A stretch of DNA of 10,323 nucleotides from Entrophospora sp. SA101 (taxonomy: Eukaryota > Glomeromycota > Glomeromycetes > Entrophosporales > Entrophosporaceae), in the NCBI GenBank assembly GCA_958430865.1, contig CAUDNR010000366.1, positions 23,007-33,329 of the forward strand. Direction: 5' to 3'. The notes under the pieces are model-generated. The model saw nothing but the letters and a program-made list of their open reading frames with translations, was not told the origin of the DNA and made no database searches. Below are positions 1-7,864 of the stretch, one piece after another. The translations under genes were made by a program, and so were the position numbers. How positions within the stretch are numbered: position 1 is the first letter of the stretch; each line of letters opens with the position of its first letter.

Positions 1-185
1 AATAAAAATTTCTTGTGTTCATATGTGCACAAATTTTTTTTTGCAGATCATAAGATCGACGAATTTCCAACACTGCTCCTGTTCCATTGGCGTTAGTATA
101 ACGTTCTAACCATATTTAGTATTTTATTAAATGCAATCAATGGACCAGACTGAGGTTTCCAGTCCAAACTATTTTTGAACGTGTT
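1..185 (-). pseudogene. Unrecognised coding fragment running off the left edge
   Basis: On the minus strand, 115 down to the window edge is stop-free and reads like protein, for example LERYTNANGTGAVLEI followed by RRSYDLQKKICAH. Immediately upstream, in the next frame over, about 185 to 97 reads SLDWKPQSGPLIAFNKILN before a TAA. The two frames overlap around 105-115, so a single frameshift would join them into one protein segment. I do not recognise the family. The residue mix, with balanced charged and polar residues and few of the I/N/K/Y/F runs expected of random AT-rich DNA, is the main evidence. It could be a transposon or gene relic, or the end of a live gene whose remainder lies to the left. 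The same bases also allow a short plus-strand terminal exon at 47-96, which I consider weaker. Confidence 0.35.
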
Positions 186-469
186 AATAATAGAGATATA
201 TACTATTTTTATTTGTATTGATATAAATATTTTTTAATTGGTCTTCAAAGCCATATCATAACAACACGTTTTTGTCATCTGTTAAAAATAAATCAATTCG
301 CGTCTGTCCAAAAAATTCTTTATACAACACCATAAACTTTTTTTTTTAAACACGTATTTTTCTTTTTTTTCTTTTTCAAAAATTAAAAATTAAAAATACG
401 TAAAGAAAAGGGAAAAAAGAAGAGAAAATGAACTATATAGTCGAAAGAGGATAAACGTTTATCAAAAGA
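186..469. other. AT-rich intergenic stretch, no gene seen
   Basis: The stretch contains long A and T runs (around 336-430) and a purine-rich block just before 470. No coding frame, RNA gene or clear repeat is visible. If the small gene at 470 is real, this would hold its promoter, but no distinct TATA or CCAAT element stands out. Confidence 0.4.
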
Positions 470-742
470 ATGGTGGTGGTGGTTTTCATCACTCGTTGTC
501 ACTATAGTTTATATTTAAATATTAGGAATGATAATAACAAAGTAAGTAAATAATCAAATTATATTTTCTTTGGATGGGTAAAATTGGTAGTTTTGTTGAT
601 ATTAATCCAACTTTCTAATGTACAGGAAAATGATCTAGAAGCTGAGGCAGTGGAGTTGAAGAAAATATTGGAAAAAAAAATGGTAAAGATCTCACAACAC
701 AAATCAACCAATCACAAGATTTTTAAGTATGCTCAATTATGA
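470..742 (+). CDS. Possible small two-exon protein, 62 residues, unknown function
   Basis: The proposed exons are 470-541 (24 codons from ATG) and 626-742 (38 codons plus TGA). They are separated by an 84-base intron with a strong donor (AAA|GTAAGT) and a TACAG acceptor, joined in phase 0. Exon 1 begins MVVVVFITRC, a short hydrophobic start built on a GTG repeat. Exon 2 is charged and helical, containing ENDLEAEAVELKKILEKKM, and ends KIFKYAQL before the stop. Exon 2 is the convincing part: its composition is unlike random AT-rich sequence and it is framed by splice signals. Exon 1 is less certain. A GTAAAG just after the final Met codon of the helical segment could be another donor, so the C-terminus may differ. 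I do not recognise the family, and this may be a surviving piece of a larger gene. It lies tail-to-tail with the kinase relic that follows. Confidence 0.33.
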
Positions 743-814
743 TTATTAAGAAAAAAAATCAAAAGATAAAGAAGTTATTACCTTTATCATTATTATTAAA
801 TATAAATAATCAGA

Positions 815-1548
815 TTAATCTAAATATTTATGTCCATTAGATGAGAAACTATAACTAACATCATTATTACCAATAATTGTTACTTTGTTGGAATTCATGG
901 GTTGGGGAAGGTTTGTAAAATTTAATAATCTGCTAGTATAAATTGCATTTGGATGAATTACTGTAGTAATTGTTGAAGGAAGAAATTTTATTTTGTCTAT
1001 TTTCTCAAACTCTTTTCTAATTTGTTCATTTTTATTTTTATAATTGGATGTTTATCTGGATTAGCATCCATGCATCTGAATGCTAGTCCAATATAGAATT
1101 TTGGTGTATTGTTTGAGAATCCAGGCCTCGAACCTCTACATATTTTCATTACAAGATATTCATCATGTGCCAAATTATTAAATAGTTGTTGACCAGTTGA
1201 TACTACGGATATCAGAACTCCAAAACTAATTCATCTCATTAAGAAATTCATCAGAAATATTCTTGAATTATCTTGTTGCTTCAAGTTGTGTACTTTTAAT
1301 CAATTCATCTAATGTTTCATTGCCACTAGTCCATCCTTCAGTTAATAGCTTTGGATTGCATGATTGACACCATGAATAATTAGTATTATATTTATTGCAT
1401 GTTGGACATTTCCCATAATGGTATTTTCTTTTATCAGAATATTCATTATTTTTGCCAGTAGAAGTATTGTCATGATGTTTATTTTCATCCATGGTGTATT
1501 CCATCATGGTTTTTGTATAATTTGTCAAAAAAAATTTTTTTCAGCCAT
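815..1548 (-). pseudogene. Protein kinase pseudogene (Glomeromycotina expanded kinase family), catalytic core deleted
   Basis: Read right to left, an ATG at 1548-1546 opens MAEKNFF, then a frameshift occurs in an A7/T8 run. A second possible start is at 1507. The frame 1528-1268 carries a zinc-ribbon-like CPTC...CQSC pair and WTSGNETLDELIKSTQLEAT, the usual lead-in to the kinase domain in this family, then stops at TAA. After that stop, FKNISDEFLNEMN resembles the N-lobe around subdomain III. At 1230-997 a different frame gives SFGVLISVVSTGQQLFNN through LAFRCMDANPDKHP, which is C-lobe subdomains IX to XI. After another shift, about 1035-815 holds the C-terminal tail with HPNAIYTSRLLNF. The glycine loop, VAxK lysine, HRD and DFG motifs are all missing, so two internal deletions plus at least two frameshifts have occurred. 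No kinase activity is possible. The family call comes from recall of this kinase style. Confidence 0.85.
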
Positions 1549-1723
1549 AAATATGTATGTATCACAAAATCTAAATTTTACCTGAACTATATACAACAAT
1601 TCAGCATTGACACCCTAAAGTTGTAAAACTGTAATAAATATTGCAAATGTGTGATCTGAGTTATTAGAGTCATCAAATATGGCAAACTAAACTAAAATCA
1701 CTACATGCTTGATTAGGGTTCCA
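1549..1723. other. Non-coding stretch between kinase relic and minisatellite
   Basis: AT-rich sequence with no coding frame seen. It holds the left copy of a direct repeat (1666-1704) whose partner lies beyond the minisatellite. Confidence 0.4.
1666..1704 (+). repeat. Left copy of a direct repeat flanking the minisatellite
   Basis: The segment reads AGAGTCATCAAATATGGCA followed by AACTAAACTAAAATCACTAC. The same two blocks occur in the same order and orientation at 2384-2434, with two substitutions in the first block and one in the second. An 11-base insertion separates the blocks there. Confidence 0.7.
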
Positions 1724-2350
1724 TTCGAATAAGGTTTATTTGAATTATATGTTTTACTCATTATGAATTTGAGTATTCAAATTACATTGAAAGTTTATTT
1801 GAATAAAATGAATAATGAATAAGACGAATAAACAAATAATTCAATAGTGATAGATAATTTAAATAAAAAAAATAAACGAAATAATTCAAATAGTTCAAAT
1901 AAACGAATAAATGAATAGTTCGAAATAAAATGAACAATTCGAATGGTTCGAATAATTTCGAGTAAAACAAATAATTCAAGTAAAACGAATAATTTGAATA
2001 AAAGAATAAACAAAATAAAATGAATAATTCAAGCAAACAAGTATTTGAATAAACGAATGACAACAATTCAAATAAATGAATGATGACAATTCGATAATAA
2101 ACGAATGATACAATTCGAATAATAAACAAATGACAACAATTCGAATGATGATAAACAAATGATAACAATTCGAATAATAAACAAATGATAACAATTCAAA
2201 TAATAAACAAATGATAACAATTCAAATAAACGAATGATAGCAATTCAAATAAACGAATGATAACAATTCAAATAAATTAATGATGACAATTCGAATAATA
2301 AACGAATGATAACAATTCGAATAAACGAATGATTTGAATAATTCAAACAA
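1724..2350. repeat. AT-rich minisatellite built on GAATAA/ATTCGAATAA-type units
   Basis: The right part (about 2047-2332) contains about 11 tandem units of roughly 23 to 29 bases. Each starts near (A/G)ACAATTC(G/A)AATAA and ends AAACGAATGAT or AAACAAATGAT, with an optional extra ATA or GATGAT that accounts for the length steps. The left part (about 1724-2046) is a more degenerate mixture of the same words (TTCGAATAA, AATAAACGAAT, ATTCAAGTAAAAC). Open frames on the minus strand here translate to monotonous L/F/Y/I/S strings and are by-products of the repeat, not genes. Confidence 0.92.
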
Positions 2351-2383
2351 AAATTTTATTGCGAATAGAAACTACTCTATTGC

Positions 2384-2434
2384 AGAGTCACCAAATCTGG
2401 CACAATAATATTCAAACTAAACTAAAATCACCAC
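2384..2434 (+). repeat. Right copy of a direct repeat flanking the minisatellite
   Basis: The segment reads AGAGTCACCAAATCTGGCA, an 11-base insertion, then AAACTAAACTAAAATCACCAC. It matches 1666-1704 in order and orientation. It begins about 35 bases after the array ends, so the tandem array sits between the two copies. Confidence 0.7.
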
Positions 2435-2910
2435 GTACAACTACACTACTTGGAGCATCCCTACAAGCAATATAGTAAAACTAATAAAAGGATTCCTAAC
2501 TAATAATTAAATGTTGGCCAAAAGGGTTATGAATCAATCAACCATGCCAGATTTATTAATTAATGAAAGTGATATTTTTATTACCAAAGTATTATTATTG
2601 AAAGATCAATTATTTTTTAATTTTTTTTCACTGAAGGAGATTTCAAGTATTACAAATAACATGACTTTTTACATGATTTTGCCAATAAAATAAAATAAAA
2701 TAAAATAAAATGATAAATGATGACTGATTGATAATTACTAAAGTTAAATGTCAAAAATGAGACAGTGATGATGTCATGATTAAACTGGTGAAATGTTTTG
2801 CCATAATTAATTAAAAATTTATCTTCCTTAAAAATATTATTAAACAGAAAAACATGGCAATGTGACTCTGGACATATTTGTATTACACCAATTCCATTCA
2901 ATTCATTAAC
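2435..2910. other. AT-rich intergenic stretch with a short microsatellite
   Basis: Short open frames exist on both strands here (60 codons on plus from 2511, 83 on minus from 2901). Neither has recognisable motifs, splice context or convincing residue composition. The only clear structure is the TAAAA repeat at 2686-2710. Confidence 0.4.
2686..2710 (+). repeat. (TAAAA)5 microsatellite
   Basis: Five perfect TAAAA units in tandem, followed by TGATAAATGATGA. Confidence 0.95.
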
Positions 2911-3543
2911 AGCATAGAAGACTTTGATGAATCTTTTTTTTTTGAAGTCAACACAGCTTTAATAGTACAGGTTTTTGGATTATTTTTGCAGGAAAAACAA
3001 TCAATTAGCTGAATAAATCCTGAACTAGAGATAAATCTGTTTTTGACTGCTCATCAGATCAACTCACTTATTTCACTTATCAAAAAATTATGCTATTGAT
3101 TCAGTATTAAAAGATTATGAAAATCATGATTCTTATATTTGTAGTCCTACTCTAAACCTAGAAACAACAACATCAAATCCATCATCTTTAAATACTGTTG
3201 GTTCTCAACTCATAATTTATGAGGAGGAAGTAAAAAAAGGAGCATTGCTTGAAAGTATTTCTTTAAATGAAACCCTATCAGAAATTCAAAATGCTCAAAA
3301 TCTTAATGATGAATCTAACTCATTACAGCAAAATTATTTTTCAATGCAATGTTTAGAATACAAAAACACAATAACTCAAACATTAGTAAACATTTGGATG
3401 TAATTGATGGATATTTAGATAAGACAACAAAATATTAATGGTGAAATGCTGGAGAAACCACGGAATGTGTATTTAAAAACAGAAAATGCTATTACTATCC
3501 CATAAATGGTCAGAGTAAAGAGTATTTTTTAATGGTAACATAA
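2911..3543 (+). pseudogene. Unrecognised coding relic with several frame breaks
   Basis: Successive protein-like segments run left to right in shifting frames. First comes SIEDFDESFFFEVNTALIVQ (from 2911) running to a TGA. In the same frame this is followed by INPELEINLFLTAHQINSL to about 3095. Next is a 118-codon stop-free frame (3047-3400) with YAIDSVLKDYENHDSYICS and KKGALLESISLNETLSEIQN. A further shift gives HLDVIDGYLDKTTKY, two stops, then ETTECVFKNRKCYYYPINGQ and SKEYFLMVT with TAA at 3541. The segments continue each other across the breaks, which suggests one degraded open reading frame of about 210 codons. The middle is rich in S/N/E/Q and looks helical or low-complexity. The ending with two cysteines and CYYYPINGQ is more distinctive. 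I cannot name the family. It may be a lineage-specific repeated gene or an element-borne protein. Confidence 0.5.
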
Positions 3544-3822
3544 AATAATGATCAGCAAAATAAAATGGTCAATTGGTCAACTTTTAAGGGTAGGGGGAAT
3601 CACGTGGTATATTTAATAGTAAACAATGGCTCAAAAAAAATAATGTCGATCATCATAAATAACAATAATAACGTAATTCAATATTAATATTATAATAATA
3701 AAGGCTCCTAATACTATTTTTATTATTATTAAATAAAGGCACCAGACTTTAATTCTCCATTCTTTTGAGTATATATCCAAATTTCCACAATGCTTGCAAG
3801 TGGATGTTAGTATTAATTTCAA
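3544..3822. other. AT-rich stretch, no gene seen
   Basis: The stretch includes ATT/AAT-rich simple sequence and a short direct repeat (AATAAAGGCTCC near 3700 and AAATAAAGGCACC near 3735). A 63-codon minus-strand open frame here is hydrophobic AT-run translation and is not supported as a gene. Confidence 0.4.
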
Positions 3823-4087
3823 TTAATTTTCTATGGACATAATAAATATTGTTAAACATAAAATTATTGATTTATTAACAGCATTTCCAATTTTCCAGAT
3901 TATTTGTTGATATATTCTAACTAATTCACAATGTGTATTTCTAGCTTCTTTTTTAATTTTTTTACATTCTGATTTGCTTGATAATTCAAGTTTGATATCA
4001 AAAGAGCTTGAGAACTTTTAAATGATAAGAGGTAATCCATTAGGGAGTGTAGATACCACTTTCTCTACTATTCTATGAAAAATAATG
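3823..4087 (-). pseudogene. Possible decayed exon of unknown gene
   Basis: A minus-strand acceptor (TAATTTCAG at 4088-4096) is followed by a frame that runs 88 codons to a TAA at 3825-3823. One internal TAA at 4020-4018 breaks it. Before the break it reads IVEKVVSTLPNGLPLI. After it come FDIKLELSSKSECKKIKKEA and RNTHCELVRIYQQIIWKIGN. The charged, helix-like composition is unlike the surrounding AT-rich DNA. No upstream exon could be placed with confidence. A 38-codon hydrophobic open frame upstream (MFLLFVIMTRLYLSLL, near 4220-4105) has no clear donor joining it to this exon. The family is unrecognised. It may be a relic, or the terminal exon of a live gene if the TAA is a real stop. Confidence 0.33.
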
Positions 4088-4096
4088 CTGAAATTA

Positions 4097-4966
4097 CATA
4101 TTATCAACAGTAAGAAAATAAAATAATATTTATTCTTTTATTATTATAAATATTTGTGTTTGAAAATTATTGTATATATCACTAATTTTTTTACACAATA
4201 AAGATAGATATAATCTTGTCATGATTACAAATAACAAAAACATCCCACTAATGATGATGTTGTGTTGATGAAGAAAATGTTAATATAATAATGCTGAACA
4301 AAACACAGTAATAAAATTTTAACTTTTAATTTTGAAATTTGTTTTACAAATTATTTATTTTATTAATAAAATTTATATATGGTAAATAGTTTTTAAAAAA
4401 AGAAAGATGTTGTTAAACCTAGTATAAAGACTAGATCTAAATCAAAAAAAAATAAGTGTAAGAAATTTTTTGATACTAAGTCATCATAATTATAGTTGCA
4501 GACAGTTTCAAGGATTGCAGAAAATGTGAAAACAGTTACAGACACCAACTTTATATGTGGCCAACTTTGCCACACAGTGATGTAACAACATCAATGTACA
4601 TGACCTCAAATGAGAGAAAGGGTACCAGCACAACATACAATGCAACCTACTAGGATCATATTCATACCTACCTAGTAGACACATACTTTAGTTCTAGTAT
4701 ATTCATAGTCTAGCCAAGTAGTTACAGAATATATAAGATTATGTAATTATTAACTACATATGATTCAGTTTCTAGAAGAGGCTCCATATATCTTAAACTT
4801 TTAATTTACTAAAACCTCAAAATTTTTAGGATGCCAGAATATTTTAAAATTGATAACTGTAATATTAATTTAGATCAAATTAAAAAATACAAAATAAATA
4901 AATAATTGAAGTGTTTTTAATTAAATAATAGACAAGATGTAAACAAAATTTTTATTTCCAATCTAA
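4097..4966. other. Intergenic stretch with two weak exon-like pieces and a small inverted repeat
   Basis: Most of this stretch is AT-rich with no long frame. Two short plus-strand pieces look protein-like. One is a lysine-rich frame at about 4398-4489 (KKDVVKPSIKTRSKSKKNK, ending in TAA). The other, after a TTGCAG acceptor at 4496-4501, is TVSRIAENVKTVTDTNFICG, ending in TGA near 4581. They do not join cleanly and are left uncalled. An 8-base inverted repeat (CTACTAGG at 4647-4654, CCTAGTAG at 4671-4678) could form a small hairpin. Confidence 0.3.
4951..4956 (-). terminator. Poly(A) signal of the Ap4A phosphorylase gene
   Basis: TTTATT on the plus strand reads AATAAA on the minus strand and begins 10 bases after the TAA stop at 4969-4967. 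The position and hexamer fit a 3'-end processing signal, but no cleavage site can be seen from sequence alone. Confidence 0.55.
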
Positions 4967-6237
4967 TTACTGATTTTTTTTAGGAATTGCAACATTTTCC
5001 AAAATTTTCATTACACCAACAGTTTTAACAAACTTTAATTCTTCTTCATTCCTTACAAGTAGCATTCCAGCAAATCCAAGAGAATTTATTGAAACATATT
5101 CATATTTTTCAGAACGCCTAGGCACCATCATCATCCATGTATGTGTCATAATAAAATTATATGAAATATGAAAATAATCATTTTTAATAACATTTTTATG
5201 ATTGGTATTAAAATCTTTGAGCATTCTATTGAGTAACGAATGAAAATTTTGTGAGAGATATTGACCAACTTCTTCATAATTTCCATGTTGATGTTGATGG
5301 TGTCTTTCACTAATTTGTTTTGGATCTAATAAAACTACATAATGAATGTAGGGTAAATCTTCAAATTCAAAGATTTCACCTTTTATATATATATAAAATT
5401 TTAGTAATTGTTTTTTTTTAATTTTAAAAAATATACATAATAGAATATTTTAAAATGATACTTTACCCGGTTTTCTGTTTTGGGCTCTATATATATATGA
5501 GCTGATTGGTGGAGTAAATCTGGCTTCACTTGGTAAAGGAATAACTTGAATATGTTTATGTGGTTGACTGCATTAATTTGATAAATTAGATAAATCTTAA
5601 AATTATTTTTTAAATTTTAAACAAATATAAGAAACTATAAATGTACCTTGCTCCTGACAATTCGCCACAATTGAAAAAGACAAGAGTTGGTTGACTTTTA
5701 TTATGCATTATACAAAACCATATGGAAGCCATATCTTCAGGATTAAGAGGATTGGTTTGTTTTTCAAATTCTTTATTTCATAAAAATAAAAAATATCATC
5801 AAATAAATGTAATTTTAAACAATAAATAAGTGTACATAACTTATAAAACAGATACCTTTAGTGGCTATCACAAGATGATAAGGAACTATGCAATATTTGT
5901 TTAATAAAATCACATGTTTGCCATACTCTTGTACAAACAAGTCTTCGCTGTAAGGAGAAAAAGGATCCACCTTTGGTTTTTGTTCATTGTTTTTTTTATC
6001 GGTTGTACCAATAGGTTTGTTGGCTAAACTAGGAGCAAGTCTTATTTCAAACTGTAAAGGTTATGAAAACATTTACTTTTTACAATGATGCATATATAGT
6101 ATGTTTTTATTTTAATAATTCACCTCTATGTCTATCTCAACAATTTTTACTACCCTGCTTTCCATGAAATAGACTTCACCACGTTTAAGAGCACGCTCAT
6201 AGGTATCAATGATTCGATTTTCAAAATGTGTTTGCAT
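4967..6237 (-). CDS. APA2: Ap4A phosphorylase / ATP adenylyltransferase, 315 residues, five exons
   Basis: This enzyme family carries out phosphorolysis of diadenosine tetraphosphate (Ap4A + Pi to ATP + ADP) and the reverse reaction, as in yeast Apa1/Apa2. It acts on soluble nucleotides. The exons, on minus, are 6237-6124, 6051-5856, 5770-5647, 5567-5467 and 5379-4967. Introns of 72, 85, 79 and 87 bases are all GT-AG. The joined length is 948 bases with no stop before TAA at 4967. The N-terminal HIT-like domain has NKYCIVPYHLVIATKEFE (89-106) and CGELSGASQPHKHIQ (138-152). H148-K-H150-I-Q152 is the HxHxQ active site, and H150 is the expected nucleophile by family analogy. The C-terminal domain lies in exon 5, with SYNFIMTHTWMMMVPR (251-266) and NSLGFAGML (277-285). 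The length matches the yeast enzymes (about 320). An upstream in-frame TGA at 6273-6271, with no ATG between, fixes the start. Which paralogue (Apa1 or Apa2) it corresponds to is not decided. Confidence 0.95.
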
Positions 6238-6731
6238 ATTTAAGGGCAGTGAACTATAGACAGGTGATTTTCACTATAATTTGCGTTGCACGATTATTGG
6301 CCGGCCATTTAATATTAAATTATTCCTAGCTTCAATATAAAACTTGTGGTATTTTTATATAATTTTTATTTCATCAATTTTCATGTGACTTCTAACTTTG
6401 TCATATGATACAAACAGGGATGATGATTTTATTGCAGAAAATAAAAAAAAAATATATGAATAAAATTATGACAATTTAATAAAAACCATATTAATTAAAA
6501 ATTAAATTATTAATTCTCAAGAATTGATTTTTCTAATAAATTGTCTCTGATATTATCAATTAAATTTTTTTTTGCTGTAATCAACATTGCACATTCCATA
6601 TAAATCTAAAATTTTCTAATTTTGGTAAAAACCTAAATTTATTTTGTCACATTTTATATCCAATAAAATCAACTTCCACCATGCTGCGCCGCTATTGTTG
6701 TCATCTTCTACCTGTCTTGAACAGTGTTGAG
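6238..6731. other. Upstream region of Apa2, no gene seen
   Basis: AT-rich with A/T runs. It should contain the Apa2 promoter. The right end (6670-6720) is less AT-rich and permits a short minus-strand frame (RQVEDDNNSGAAWWKLI, ending near 6616), but this has no recognisable family and runs into the repeat arm. Confidence 0.35.
6296..6306 (-). promoter_or_regulatory. CCAAT box with adjoining GGCCGGCC palindrome
   Basis: On the minus strand CCAAT occupies 6300-6296, about 59 bases upstream of the Apa2 start codon. It overlaps the 8-base palindrome GGCCGGCC (6299-6306), an all-GC block that is striking in DNA this AT-rich. CCAAT boxes at such distances bind HAP/NF-Y in fungi, so a role in Apa2 expression is plausible. 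No clear TATA box is seen. Confidence 0.4.
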
Positions 6732-6740
6732 AATTTCCAG

Positions 6741-6763
6741 TTCCAGTGGGAAAATCACTGGAA
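6741..6763. repeat. Hairpin in the left arm
   Basis: TTCCAGTG (6741-6748) and CACTGGAA (6756-6763) form a perfect 8-base stem with a 7-base loop. Confidence 0.8.
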
Positions 6764-6769
6764 TTGAAC

Positions 6770-6796
6770 ATTGGAACCATTGGAACCATTGGAACC
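6770..6796 (+). repeat. Three tandem ATTGGAACC units
   Basis: Three perfect 9-base copies, followed by AATG. The inverted arm at 7803-7827 carries related GGTTCCATT and GGTTCCAAT words. Confidence 0.95.
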
Positions 6797-7000
6797 AATG
6801 AAAAATTTGTGTAAATTTTATTTTAATATCTGTAATAATGAAATAAATATGGGTAATGTCGCTGCCACTATATAATTTGGGTCAGACTTATGACAGATGT
6901 CAATTTTTCACAAAATTATATTTTGACCATTTTTTAGATGTTCATCTTGTTTGTGGCTTTGCTTACATTAATTATAATGCAAAAATTTTTTTTTAAAAAA

Positions 7001-7703
7001 ATGAGTAGTAGACACAGGTAGAAAACCTTTGCATGATTGCAAAATATGTTGTAACAAAAAAGAGAGATAATGGTTAATAAAAGTAATTATTTAGCTATCT
7101 GCAAAGCCTGCATACAATAAAAGGATGGGAATGGTCTTTACATAATGCTACACAATTAAAATTTTCTAATACTGTTCCATCTATTGGTAATACCTAATTA
7201 ATTGTGAAAACTTTGCAACCATTAATCCAGATAAATTGGAATCAGTAAATTCACATTTAGAAGTGATGAAACAAAAAAAACTGAATCAAGATTAAATAAT
7301 AGTATAGAAGTTGAAGTTGATGCTGATGTTGATTGCATGTATTTTATATTATCATTGGATTAATTGCAATATTTTATTTGTTAGTTTATGATCTTACAAC
7401 AGAATTGGATGATAATTATGATAATTTATCTATTACACCCTCCTCATCTGAAAGTTCTAATTCATTTAATATTTCATATATAAATCCAAATAAATGATGA
7501 TATATATAATGAAACATCAGTTTATCATCAAACAAGTTATTGGTTCAAGGTACTGGATGATGATACTTTTAATGACACTAGTGATGAAAGTGAATTTGGA
7601 TGATGATTCAGAAGAATTAAAAATTTTGTTAAAATATAGGGTATATCCAGCTGATAATAAAGAGGTCAAATGGAAATTAGCAAGATTATTTAAATCCAAA
7701 TGA
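7001..7703 (+). pseudogene. Broken gene with two CxxC pairs, unknown family
   Basis: ATG at 7001 opens MSSRH. A one-base shift then leads to RKPLHDCKICCNKK, with CKIC at 7038-7049. After further breaks, NKSNYLAICKACIQ (CKAC at 7100-7111) gives a second CxxC pair, together resembling a zinc ribbon at the N-terminus. Next come KGWEWSLHNATQLKFSNTV, ESRLNNSIEVEVDADVDC, LDDNYDNLSITPSSSESSN, then DDIYNETSVYHQTSYWFKVL and DDDTFNDTSDESEFG, an acidic and serine-rich middle. The end is NLDDDSEELKILLKYRVYPA and NKEVKWKLARLFKSK before TGA at 7701. The pieces are in order on one strand, with about six or seven frame breaks or stops. It lies inside the inverted arms and could be the element's own protein. 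I cannot name the family, and DNA binding through the cysteines is only an inference. Confidence 0.5.
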
Positions 7704-7864
7704 GTTCATATCATTATTTTCAGAAAAAAATCATTAAAAATTTATAAAATAAAATTAATTTAGCTTGTTCATTAACAAATAAAAATAAAATAAATAAAAC
7801 CTATTGGTTCCATTGGTTCCAATGTTCCATTAGTGTTCCAGAAAAAAGTCACTGAAGCACTGAA

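Noticed and set aside
47..96. Plus-strand terminal exon after TTTTGCAG (HKIDEFPTLLLFHWR, then TAG)
   Set aside because: A good acceptor and GC-ending codons made it tempting, but the overlapping minus-strand frame is longer, open to the edge and more protein-like.
1782..2194. Long minus-strand open frames (up to 128 codons) across the minisatellite
   Set aside because: They translate to repeated L/F/Y/I/S strings because the tandem repeat lacks stops in those frames. There are no start context, motifs or splice sites.
1724..2350. CRISPR-like array
   Set aside because: Units are contiguous with no unique spacers, vary in length, and the context is eukaryotic; it is a minisatellite.
2511..2693. 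60-codon plus-strand open frame
   Set aside because: AT-rich residue composition, no motif, no neighbouring exon, and it ends in a microsatellite.
2650..2901. 83-codon minus-strand open frame
   Set aside because: It reads through the TAAAA repeat, ends in hydrophobic I/L/F runs, and has no recognisable motif.
4393..4575. 60-codon minus-strand open frame ending in F-rich sequence
   Set aside because: Its C-terminal part is the complement of A-rich DNA, and the opposite strand offers more protein-like pieces.
4647..4678. CTACTAGG...CCTAGTAG inverted repeat as a terminator or operator
   Set aside because: An 8-base stem with a 16-base loop in AT-rich DNA, with no gene end or regulatory context nearby.
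6616..6798. 60-codon minus-strand open frame beginning MVPMVPMVPM
   Set aside because: The start is a translation of the 9-base ATTGGAACC repeat. The rest has no known family, although the piece near 6620-6715 is mildly protein-like.
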